This document shows, piece after piece, positions 11,801-20,809 of a stretch of DNA of 64,000 nt (position 1 is its first letter; each line of letters begins with the position of its first letter). Source of the stretch: Echinometra lucunter (Eukaryota > Echinodermata > Echinoidea > Camarodonta > Echinometridae); assembly GCA_029962745.1 (NCBI GenBank), contig CM057167.1, forward strand, positions 21,969,850-22,033,849, given 5' to 3'. The translations under genes were made by a program, and so were the position numbers. The notes beneath the pieces were generated by a model that saw nothing but the letters and a program-made list of their open reading frames with translations, was not told where the DNA came from and did not search any database.

Positions 11801-13099
11801 ACTAATGTCATATGGGTGCATTGCCTAAGCCGGACATAATATTTGAAGCCCTTTGAGCATTAGGCGCCTCTGCAATATTTTCATTACCAATGGTTATCAA
11901 ACCTATAAAGATAATTAGTGCATGCGCCGGTATTGCAAAGATGGCATTTTTCTATTTGCAGTTTGCATCCACGATTCTCATACGACGTCACCCTCAGTCC
12001 TACGTCAGACAAACGACTCCTTTTGTTCCACTCGGTCACTCAGTAATGACGCTTGGTGCGCAACAGGCACCAGCCATTTGACTTAAGATCTTTTCAACCA
12101 GTTGGTACTCTTTACTTAATGCTTATCTTTTAAAAAAATATTTATTATTGATGTCAGTGTTGTCCAGGTTTTGTACTTACTGACATGACTGCTGACTTAC
12201 CAGACGACTTCTATGGAGGCGACAGGGTCACTACCATTGAGGGCGTCGATACTCCCATTTTTCTAGCTCTCCTACCACCTGACGCAAAGGAACCAAATGG
12301 ACAATTTCTCCTAAGAAGGAAAACATACGACTTTCTTAACACAAACGTTTCCATCCAGATATGAGATCCTGTGCACACTGGCAGAATCAGATCCATGATT
12401 TTGAAATAGAGGGTGTTTGCCTTGTAAGTGCTAATTTTTCACCATCATCACAATCGCAAACTTTCGCAAAAATCAGCCGAAAGTAACTCAATAGCCCTTT
12501 CCACTTTTTTTTAATTGAGCGAATTACATTGACGCAGTGCGGTATTCAAATTTTATTTATATACAGGGAGTATTGAAATTGCTCATTTAAAAGTTTGATT
12601 TTGGAAAGCCTTTGCGATCGTGTTGGTATATCTATGGGATTTGTCAATCCAGACGATCCCTTAGGGTCACCAATATCATCTGTTGCCAATGGGCGGCACA
12701 GCATCGTTAATTAGAGTTTTTCCGGGTGGGAACATATTTAGCAATCCATGCAATTCTTCGAAGTAAGATCGAAAATATCAATGTATTATATGGAATCATT
12801 CCTCGTAAAAGCACCGTCTTAATCCGAATTCGGGTAATACTATGCTTTGAGACACCAGTATACCTCCGTCTTATTTTTCTCTTCAATTGCAGTGCTGTCC
12901 GGGCTTTGTACGTACCGACATGACGGCACACTTGCGCGACGATTTCTACGGAGGCGGAAAGGTTTCTTCTGCAGAGGGCGCCTTTACTCCCGTGTTTCTC
13001 GCTACTCTTCCCCCTTGCTCGAAGGAACCAAACGGACAGTTTCTATTACGAAAGAAAGTGTACGACTTTATCAACGAGGATGTCTTCGTACAGATATAA
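5820..13099 (+). CDS. CBR1: Carbonyl reductase [NADPH] 1-like, classical SDR, six coding exons
   Basis: Exons: 5820-5840 (MSKRVAV, GTAAGT donor), 8481-8747, 9447-9553, 10116-10244, 11067-11211, then 12893-13099 (TAA). The joined length is 876 nt, or 291 aa, close to the 277 aa of vertebrate CBR1. All junctions keep phase. Visible SDR motifs are the cofactor loop TGANKGIG (residues 9-16), NNAG (89-92), the catalytic Ser138 in VVNIAS, Tyr192 and Lys196 in YGVGK, and CCPGFVRTDM in the last exon. The Tyr and Lys positions match human CBR1 Tyr193/Lys197 closely. The family reduces aldehydes, ketones and quinones with NADPH in the cytosol. The start is set by the 7-codon exon, because the next exon begins in mid-strand before the cofactor loop, as expected for the family. 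A second intact last exon at 12158-12364 could replace 12893-13099. The introns hold small transposons (6227-6764, 8135-8319, 8817-9004) and an inverted repeat. Confidence 0.93.
6227..6764. mobile_element. Non-autonomous hAT-type element (family H1)
   Basis: Imperfect inverted ends (CATTGGTGTAAATCC and, reversed, CACCGGCGTAAATCC) are flanked by a perfect 8-bp duplication, TCTGCAAT (6219-6226 and 6765-6772). An 8-bp target duplication is the hAT signature. The interior has about three tandem units of roughly 85 bp, each with a GCTCGCTTCGCTCGC-type hairpin core, plus poly-G/C runs. No transposase. The element lies in intron 1 of the carbonyl reductase. Confidence 0.85.
8135..8319. mobile_element. 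MITE with long inverted ends
   Basis: Roughly 50-bp inverted arms begin GGCCCCGTCACATAT and share GCGAATCGAGCCAACG-like sequence. If the element is read as AGGCCCC...GGGGCCT, it is flanked by TAA on both sides, which fits a PIF/Harbinger-like 3-bp duplication. It ends about 160 bp upstream of exon 2 of the carbonyl reductase. Confidence 0.75.
8817..9004. mobile_element. pogo/Tigger-like MITE
   Basis: The inverted ends are CAGTCGAAACTCGGTATAA and, reversed from the right, CAGTGGAAACTCAGTATAA, flanked by TA dinucleotides. The CAGT-start ends and the TA duplication fit Tc1/mariner-pogo non-autonomous elements. It lies 69 bp after the exon 2 donor. Confidence 0.75.
10338..10514. repeat. Long imperfect inverted repeat (foldback)
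   Basis: The left arm (CACGAGTCATACGG, then GAACAAGG and CTCGACACTAAG) recurs inverted in the right arm with few mismatches, giving an arm of about 80 bp. The core CTCGTGGGCC/CCACGAGCT recurs further to 10610. No terminal duplication was identified. It lies just after exon 4 of the carbonyl reductase. Confidence 0.7.
12158..12364 (+). CDS. CBR1: Alternative last exon (6a) of the carbonyl reductase
   Basis: This is a 69-codon exon (stop TGA at 12362-12364) with acceptor ATGTCAG and phase 0, exactly 207 nt like exon 6b at 12893. It opens with CCPGFVLTDM and contains the conserved EPNGQFLLR. By hand, 47 of 68 residues match 6b. The differences include Leu for Arg in the CCPGxVxTDM motif, where CBR1-type enzymes usually have Arg. 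Use of 6a instead of 6b would give a second 291-aa isoform. No AATAAA was seen between the two exons. A GTAAGT at 12424 just after the stop could splice the 3' UTR onward. Confidence 0.85.
   Translation, partial: CCPGFVLTDMTADLPDDFYGGDRVTTIEGVDTPIFLALLPPDAKEPNGQFLLRRKTYDFLNTNVSIQI
12893..13099 (+). CDS. CBR1: Last exon (6b) of the carbonyl reductase
   Basis: Acceptor CAATTGCAG, phase 0, 68 residues plus TAA. It keeps the Arg in CCPGFVRTDM and so looks like the ancestral-type terminal exon. It is homologous and equal in length to exon 6a, which lies 529 bp upstream. The segment between the two exons has no other coding signal. Confidence 0.9.
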   Translation, partial: CCPGFVRTDMTAHLRDDFYGGGKVSSAEGAFTPVFLATLPPCSKEPNGQFLLRKKVYDFINEDVFVQI

Positions 13100-13656
13100 A
13101 AACTCATGGAATCGATTTACAATGGGTTCATTAAGACGAATCTAAAGGATAATTACATACAGTAGTTTCCGGTTGAGGGTATATCGTGCATGCTTTTGTG
13201 AAGTGTAACCCTGAACTGACAGGGCTTTTAAACACCATGACCTGAGGACACTTTTGTGATCCCGTGACGGCAGGTAACCCTTGTCAACACGCAGGGCTAT
13301 ATTTTTTTTTGGAAAAAGTAGAAAGCCAATGGAAGAGGTCTATATAGGTGGGAATTGTCCAATAGAGAATTTGAAGTTCCATGTAGTCTTGATAAGAAGA
13401 AAACGAATGACTGAAATATTTTTTACGTACATGTACCTAATTTACGAAAGCAGCCTCTGCCTGTGGACGATCCAAGGCCTAAAGAGAGTTTTTCCAAGTC
13501 TTGTGATTGTGAATATTTTGCCCATGAGCTGCCAACCAAATGAACCCGTTGACTACTAAATTATCTCATTCCCATAGGTTTTGTACAAGGGCCACCCAGT
13601 TCCAAAAGCCAATGGGTTTACTTGTATTCTTCTTTGTGTATGCTTTTATAGTGTAA
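13100..13656. other. 3' flank of the carbonyl reductase
   Basis: Presumably the 3' UTR and downstream DNA of the carbonyl reductase. I see no canonical AATAAA close to the stop, so the transcript end cannot be placed. No further coding resemblance. Confidence 0.4.
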
Positions 13657-14018
13657 AGGTGCTTTCACACATGATGCGACAGTGTGGTACTACACTGTAC
13701 TGGCGCCACACTGTTTTGTCTTCACACATGATGGGACTTTGTGTCACCACATATGCTAATGAACGCGCATTAACGCGTCAACTCTCAATAAGAGAGCATA
13801 TTGTCAAAACTTGCGCAAGCAATCCCATGGCAACAGTTTTGCGCTAACTTTTTAGAAATTTGATTGGTGCGCATCTTTTTCGTATCTAGGCAGCAAACAA
13901 AAGTGTGTCCTGCCTCGGCGAAATTTTTTGTCTTCCTATACCCCATAGGCTTGTACACACAAAAAAGTGTGGTGACACAGCGTGTTACCACACTGTCGCA
14001 TCATGTGTGAAAGCACCT
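13657..14018. mobile_element. MITE family M1, copy 1
   Basis: The ends AGGTGCTTTCACACATGATG and their inverse are flanked by TAA on both sides. The copy at 36195-36584 shares the ends and most of the interior, including GTGTCCTGCCTCGGCGA. PIF/Harbinger-like is the better fit for this copy. No coding capacity. Confidence 0.85.
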
Positions 14019-14156
14019 TAAAGGCTGTTTTTCATTTTGAGGAAAATATAGGATTGGACTGGATGGGATTGTAATTATTCGTCATTTTACATGTATATAT
14101 TTTGTTCGTAATTCTGTTATTTTCCCTACGTTTCTTGTTGTTGCATTTGGTTCTCA

Positions 14157-14318
14157 CAGACGTGTATCAATCAGATATGATTATATATGTCTGGCACCGA
14201 CCTTTCAGGTCACCATCCGAAAGATGTGACTCAGAATTGAACCTGTGTCCGATCAGAGTCGGTCTGTAGGTGAAGACATGTATTTGCGAGTGGACTTTAC
14301 CGCTAGACCAACTCGTGC
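14157..14318 (-). mobile_element. tRNA-derived SINE family S1, copy 1
   Basis: On the minus strand an A box (GAGTTGGTCTAGCGG) and a B-box-like segment (CAGGTTCAATTCTGAG) are followed by a conserved body with CTTTCGGATGGT and ATCATATCTGATTGATAC. The same body occurs at 22368-22521 and 42060-42223. Confidence 0.8.
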
Positions 14319-14740
14319 TCGATACAGTCCATAGTAAAATATAATGTATTTTGCTTTGCAAAGTTTCCTTGTGCAAAATGCAGTAATGGCAATGGCGTTG
14401 AACTAATTATCTGTGATTGAAATCACAACTGTTTGATAAATTCAGTCTTCAGTCTAGTGAGTCCAAACATCGCCTTTACAGCGTTGGTGTTAGTTCATCT
14501 GATGTGCGTTGAATTTTCGTACATGTACCGCTAATCCGATATGAAAAATCGACAATAAGATACATGTATTAGCATTAAAAGGTAAAGCAAGACATAAAGG
14601 AGCATGACACGACAGGTATCAAACTAATAACTGGGAGAAAATGAAAATTCTGATAAATTGATTCATCGCATGGATAATGCATTCACTTTATTTCAAAGAG
14701 AATTTACAGTACAGTACTAAAATTCACCAATACTTATGTT

Positions 14741-14943
14741 ATTGCTGAATGAATGTGAGCAAGCTTTACTGAAGAACAATTAAATCTTCCTGTATTCCTG
14801 TTATTCTTGTATTATTGCTGAAAGAATGTGAGCAAGCTTTACTGAAGAACAATTAAATCTTCCTTTATTCCTGTTATTCTTGTATTATTGCTGAATGAAT
14901 GTGAGTAAGCTTTACCGAAGAACAATTAAATTTTCCTTTATTC
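14741..14943. repeat. 73-bp tandem repeat, three copies
   Basis: Units start at 14741, 14814 and 14887 with ATTGCTGAATGAATGTGAG, an exact 73-bp spacing and only a few substitutions. The array lies downstream of the 3' end of the minus-strand LINE relic, so it may be that element's 3' tail repeat. Confidence 0.9.
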
Positions 14944-15197
14944 TTTTTATCCTTTTGTTCCATACTGTTTGATTCTGATTTCATCAAAACAAAAACATTT
15001 AACATTTAAATTAAACATTTCAAAATGAACAATTTAAAACTTCACATTTCATATTTCATTTTTTCAATAACTTGATATAAACATGAATCATCCTACACAA
15101 AAACAACCCTGCACCCCCTTGACCACACCTGCCCCCCCCCCCCCCCCTCCTTCAAACACACAAACACACAACACCTACACAGTCACTCTCTCCCAAA

Positions 15198-16614
15198 TCA
15201 CTCCTGGATATCGCCCTCAGTCCTGCCATTTCGGTACATTCTCTCCCATTTCAACAAATGCTTGTCTAACTTATTCCTTTTAATAGCTATTGCTTTTTCT
15301 TCATTTCGATATTCTACCACTTTCTGAATACTTTCTTCTTGAGTAGAAACTCTACCTTCTGACCTTGACCTAAAAATAATATATTTCATTAAAAAAGAGC
15401 ACTGTATTAGAAAATTTTACTTCAAGGTCGGATCCAGTAATTCCCACATGTACATCTTTCCACTGCATTTCGGAGCTTTGCCAAACTAAGTTTTTCAATA
15501 ACCCTCTTCCATAAAGCTTTAACATCATTACAGACCCAGAATAAATGTTCATAGGATTCCGGGTTATGCCTACAGAATGAACAGTTATTAGTATCAATAA
15601 AACAAAATTTGAAAAAATGTTCATTGGTATATACTGCACCATGAAGTAATTTATATTGAAATTCTCTTACTTTTTGTAAGATTATTGTGATGCTAGGTCT
15701 TATGAATATTCCAGAGATTTCTTTTTTTGAGAAATCAAAATTATTGTGGTCATCTTTTACTCTTAAAGAACATGTATAAAGATGTAAATTTGTTACAAAA
15801 TTTTCGTAAACCTTTCTAGATGTTACATCTTTCAGTAGAATTATTTTTTCAAACATCTTCAAAGAGATATTGTAATTGTGTACGTCATTCGAGCATCATC
15901 GTGGAAATTCCCTTTATATTTTCCGATTTTCAAAATTACATCAGTTAGCTTCCAAATTTCCATGATATTTTCACCATTCAAACCTGAATTATGAAAATAA
16001 TCAATTGTTCTCACCTGCTCTTTCTCGAGAATGTGACCTACTAGATAAATATTTTTTTTAAACGAGTCAAAAATCATTTTACCTCTAGAAAGGTCATCTT
16101 TATCATTAAAAATAATTGAATTGGCTTTTCCTGCAATAAAATTCCTATTTTCCTCCATATCTTGCCAAGCCCTTAAAATCTCTAAATAAAACTGTGGTCC
16201 TTTTAAATTCAGTCATTTAACAGCGTAATTACAATGTGAAATAAACCTTCCACCCACTGTTCGAAAGCTATAGTCAAAATAAAGCTTCCAGCCCATATTT
16301 CTTTCCCCATAAAGTAACCGTTTTAACCACATTACTCTGAGTTTTCACAAATACATGTAAATCAAAATCTATCATCCTTAAGCCACTATCCCCGTAGTCC
16401 TGGTAACAAATGTCTCTCTTGATTCTGTATTTTCCGCTCCATATAAATTCATACAAATTTTCTTTATTTCTGTTACTACCCACTTTGGAACAACTAATGA
16501 TGACGAAACATAGTTCAGTTTTGACAAGGCATATGTTTTAAGCAAATGTACTTTCCCCATTACTGTCAAGTCTCTCTGTTTCCACCATCCCAGAATCCTT
16601 TTAATTCTACTCAA
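15198..16614 (-). mobile_element. 5'-truncated LINE retrotransposon relic (C-terminal reverse transcriptase region)
   Basis: Broken frames on the minus strand read, in order, a C-terminal RT segment (GWWKQRDLTVMGKVHLLKTY, LSKLNYVSS), a connecting region and a zinc-knuckle-like CSFCRHNPESYEHLFWVC. This order is typical of the pol C-terminus of non-LTR elements of the Jockey/CR1/L2 type. Frameshifts separate the pieces at about 16480, 15860 and 15640. The catalytic RT core is absent, so the copy is dead. A poly-C stretch lies in its presumed 3' UTR. Confidence 0.8.
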
Positions 16615-16749
16615 AATATCCTTATAATCTCCTTACACACATATAATGTCAAAGCGTAATTTACATAAATGTATTTACAAAATTACACTTCGTTTAGGCT
16701 AGACGTATATCTATTAAAAGATACAAAATGCTCAGAATTTTTAAAAACG

Positions 16750-16833
16750 GATATACATCGTGCTTGAACGAAGTAGGGATGTGTGTATTTATGTATTTAC
16801 ACATTCCCACGTCGTTAAGGCTCGTCGTATATC
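16750..16833. repeat. 84-bp imperfect palindrome
   Basis: GATATACATCGTGCTTGAAC at the left mirrors GATATACGACGAGCCTTAAC read on the opposite strand from the right, and the arms continue to a centre near 16792. It is likely a small foldback element just upstream of the LINE relic. Confidence 0.65.
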
Positions 16834-17182
16834 TATACAGAAAAATTATGAGAAAAATTATCGTATACACAATCATAAGAGACAATAGTACGGTATTTAA
16901 AGCAACCGTATGCGATTCTGTGTGGTGACTGCTTGATGGCACAGTCCTGTACACTCTCTGGTGCATGTCGTACATAATAGAATGATAGTGATACATTTCA
17001 ATAAGCAAAGGCAAAATTAAAACATATTGTGTGATATCTGGCATTACTGATTATATACATTTTAAACTCCATTGTTTATTTTTGAAGGAGGAGGGATTGG
17101 CACGGAGAGGGGCCTATTTGGGCCTATTTCTGACCATGAAATAATATGTTGCCCCCTTACGCAAAATAGGGCCCTTAAAAGG

Positions 17183-17345
17183 AGGCGTGATCAGTTGGTA
17201 CTAGCACTTGTCTTGTTATCTGGGTTCGAAACCAAGTCGATGCACTAGTGCCCTTTGGAAAAGCATTAGTCCTCATGACCAGGTCCCCAAGAGAGGACTT
17301 AAAGCCGTAGGTCCTCTGGTTGCTTACTTAGAAACATACATGCTT
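17183..17345 (+). mobile_element. tRNA-derived SINE
   Basis: An A-box-like TGATCAGTTGGTACTAGC and a B box GGGTTCGAAACC lie about 35 bp apart, followed by a body with no tRNA resemblance. It differs from family S1. Confidence 0.55.
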
Positions 17346-17389
17346 TATTAGCAGTCATTTAAACCAAATCAGTGACTGACCAAACCAAT

Positions 17390-17643
17390 GGCCTGCATGC
17401 AGTCCAAAATTAATTTCTGTGCAAATTTCCCTGGGACGATCGTAAGCTAATAGATATCCTCTCCTTCCTGTGATATGATAATGAAGATATTTATACTTCG
17501 TAACATATCCACCACATGCAGGGTGCTCAAAGCGCTTACAATTTTTATTACCCCAGCAGTACCATGCAGGTACCCATTTATACGACTGGGTAGAGTGCAG
17601 CAAATTAAAGGTCTTGCTGAAGTGGGAGTCGAACTCGCTACCC
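17390..17643 (-). mobile_element. tRNA-derived SINE body
   Basis: On the minus strand a B-box-like GAGTTCGACTCCC is followed by a SINE-type body with GCTGGGGTAATA and GCGCTTTGAGCACC. The A box is not clear. Confidence 0.5.
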
Positions 17644-18425
17644 GAGTGTGATCAGTTCGTCACGGACGGACATCTTAAAAAATACCAACTTTGAAGGCAT
17701 GTAAAAACTAAGTTACAAGGTATCCTGGATTACTTTTTGGTTCATCATGAAGGGTGTCTCTAATGGGGTGTTGCAAGAAAGTTGCAATCAATTGCAAATA
17801 ATTGCTAATTTTGAAAAAACCATTCTGATTGGCTCAGGGTCTGCCCTTTTAAGAAGACGTGCATGCAACAATGATTTTGATTGGTCAGTGAAAATCAGTG
17901 GCAACTTGCAATCGATTGCAACTTTCTTGCAACATCCCATTAGTGTTCTGAGAAGTACATGAGTTTTGTTGTCATGGTTTCCTATTCAAATGCAAATCAA
18001 AGAATGGTTCAACGGTGTCGCAGACGGACACGATAGAAATTAGGTGTGTGACCGTCTAGTACTCTTTTGCTACTTCTATCCAAATAAATTGACCTTGTTG
18101 AATATTTTCAGATACAAATATGAGTCAAATAAATTGGCTTCCCTATCATCCATTTAAAGTTTGAAATCGAACCCTTGATTATGTAGGAGATGCAAAAAAA
18201 AAATAAAAAATGGTGTGTCACGGACGGACATTTTGTGAAAAAGTGCAATTCTTAACAACACCCCTGCTGAAAATGGTTTGGTCCAAAGAAGTCCCCATCT
18301 CAGAAGTTTCTAAGGAACCATATATAAAACAATTTGAGATACAAATAAAGTTGGATAAAGTGTCTCAACATAGGATACCATTAGTGTCACGGACGGACAA
18401 AATGTGGCCTGAACTGATCACGCTC
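17644..18425. mobile_element. Inverted-end block with iterated CACGGACGGACA motif
   Basis: GAGTGTGATCAGTTC at 17644-17658 matches the reverse complement of 18411-18425 at 14 of 15 positions. Exact CACGGACGGACA copies sit at 17661, 18219 and 18388, with a variant at 18019. No coding. Probably a non-autonomous element, of no family I recognise. Confidence 0.5.
17761..17942. mobile_element. MITE nested in the 17.6-18.4 kb block
   Basis: Inverted arms of about 37 bp (TAATGGGGTGTTGCAAGAAA and its near-inverse). The ends begin and finish with TA. No coding. Confidence 0.7.
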
Positions 18426-18710
18426 ACCCTTGGTCATGTACAGCAATGGATAAACGCGCTCTTGCTAACTTTGCCACGACATGTACAGCCTCCACCATGC
18501 AGCTAGGGCCATCAGAAAGTAGTTTCCATAATGAACTATATCATTACATCGTCATAAGCTCAGATGCATTTGCTTCTCCTAGGACCTGTGACCAGGGTCT
18601 AGAAACGACACTGCTCCATTCAGTAGAAATTCAAATGGAAGGCAATACATGTACAGTGTACATTATCTTGAATTTGTCGACACGGTCTCTGCCTTGATGA
18701 ATATTGCACT

Positions 18711-20777
18711 TTACAAGTCTGTTGACTCTTCGTGGCTTTCCCTCGCAGTCTTTTTTGCGTGGTACTTGAGGAATTTGCGCAGTCCACGGCGGCCTTGCTG
18801 TTTGTGTAAGAAGGGAGGACAATGAGGAGGAGGAGGAGGAGAAGAAGAAGAAGGAGGAGGAGGAGGAGGAGAAGAAGAAGAAGAAGAAGAAGAAGAAGAA
18901 GAAGAAGAAGAAGAGAATGAAATAAATCGTTGAGGGAGAGAATGATGAGAAAAGACAAAAATTGACATAATGACATTTTGAGCTGTATACTGCATCGTCT
19001 GCTGGAGTATCACCAAGAAGTGTCATCTTCTTCAAATCGTTGTAGGTGTATTGTCATTTTTTCATCTGCAATGTGCACTGGGTTGTTTTCTTTCTTCAAA
19101 TGAACAGTGAGGGTCAATTGGTGGTTCTATCACAGTGCACGTGTATCTTGATTCGATATATAATAGGAAGGCACTGCATGCTTCCACGGGGGCTTTTCTT
19201 CAGAAGAGCCACCAATTAAAAAAGAGAAGAATTCTACAATATTCTATCTAGGGTATACATATAATCTCATAGGTCAAGTAAATATTTTCAGGACAAGATG
19301 AGTTAAGTACCTCAACTAAGAAATCCAAGTCCTCTTCCTCTGGCTTGAAGTCTAATGATTTGACGTAGACCGTGTTAATGAGTACAGTACGTTCAATGTC
19401 GTTACCCTGCATTCCCAAGTACATTTATGCAAAAAAGAAAGAAAGGTTATTTGACACATCAGCAAAGAACTTCAGAATAAACCTATACAAGAAGCGAACG
19501 ACAAAAGACGGAATTTATATAGAAGAACACAGAAAGCTCCAGCTAAAACCCATCCGCGCATTCTAGAGTTTGTTGGCAGCCAAATTAATGTGTAATTTTA
19601 GGAATCTTTTATCCTTACCCGCAGTGAAAGGTATGATGATGTCTGTGTTAATACCTGACCTGTAGTGAGCATTTTTCTCCCTTCCTTCCCATCTTCGAGA
19701 GGTTGAGGGAAATTTCATTTCTCAAGTAGAAAATGGCGATTAATATGACTCCGAACATGCCAAAGATGATCTGCAATATAGAAATCTAGATAGATACTCT
19801 ATTAAAGAGAGAAACTTGCCTCCAAGAAAGCCCTCTTGACGTTCATGAGAAGCATTTGGAAGATACCAGCGATGTATTCCGTTGAATTCTTAATATCAAG
19901 TCGACCGGATCCAATTTGATGCGTCTGGATTCCTACTCCTTCCTGCTCAGCTAAAGACATCAACTCATTGAAGTCGATCTATCAAATCAATTAATGATCA
20001 ATGGTATTATATATATATTACACTCCTAGCTCCTCAGCCCCTTGGCGAGGATGATAGTTGCTTTGTCAACTTCGATAATTAGTTTCTATTTGCCGACTTA
20101 ACTTGAGAAGAACACAAAATTCAGTGATAGCGAATTGTGACAAAACATCCCATGCAATTAGCGACCCCGATCAATGCGTCTCAAGAAGAGTTATGGAAAG
20201 TATGTATTTTTTCCTTCTGAAAAACGTCAAAATATCATGAACACGATCAATGCTACGGTAAACCTTGGCAAGAAGGCGGCAAATACTTGAAAATCGATTC
20301 ATTTTTCTGGTAGGAATCGGGGCACATTGTACCTTGAAGGAACCTCAACAATTACGACAAACTTTAAAGTATGTCTGACACAATAATTGATACAGTAAAC
20401 CTTGAAAATGAGGAGGTGAATACTCTAAAGGCGATCTAAAGAACTGTTGAAAATGCAAGAACAGCGTCAGTTTCGGTGCAATCAATATTTCATAGTAATG
20501 TATCTGTTTATTGCTTTTCGAAGAAAGAAAATTAACAGTAGGAAAGAAGAAGATGCAGCATAAGATGGAAAAGAGACGGTGACAGGATGACAGTGGTATA
20601 CAAGCTGACGTCATACATGTAAAAGAGTGAATCAGTCATAAATTGAACTTGACTTCAGGTTAAACTGTACCTCTCCGTCTGAGTTGGCATCAAGGCTTTG
20701 AAATATTTCATCGACGGTAAGATCCTCTCCAAATAGAGCACGGGCATGGTCAGGTGTGAACTCCTCGTTCTAAAAAG

Positions 20778-20809
<32 letters not shown>

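Noticed and set aside
18620..19035. Overlapping minus-strand ORFs of 101-134 codons
   Set aside because: They translate the GAA/GGA tract. One frame partly overlaps the true exon 13 but reads past its acceptor.
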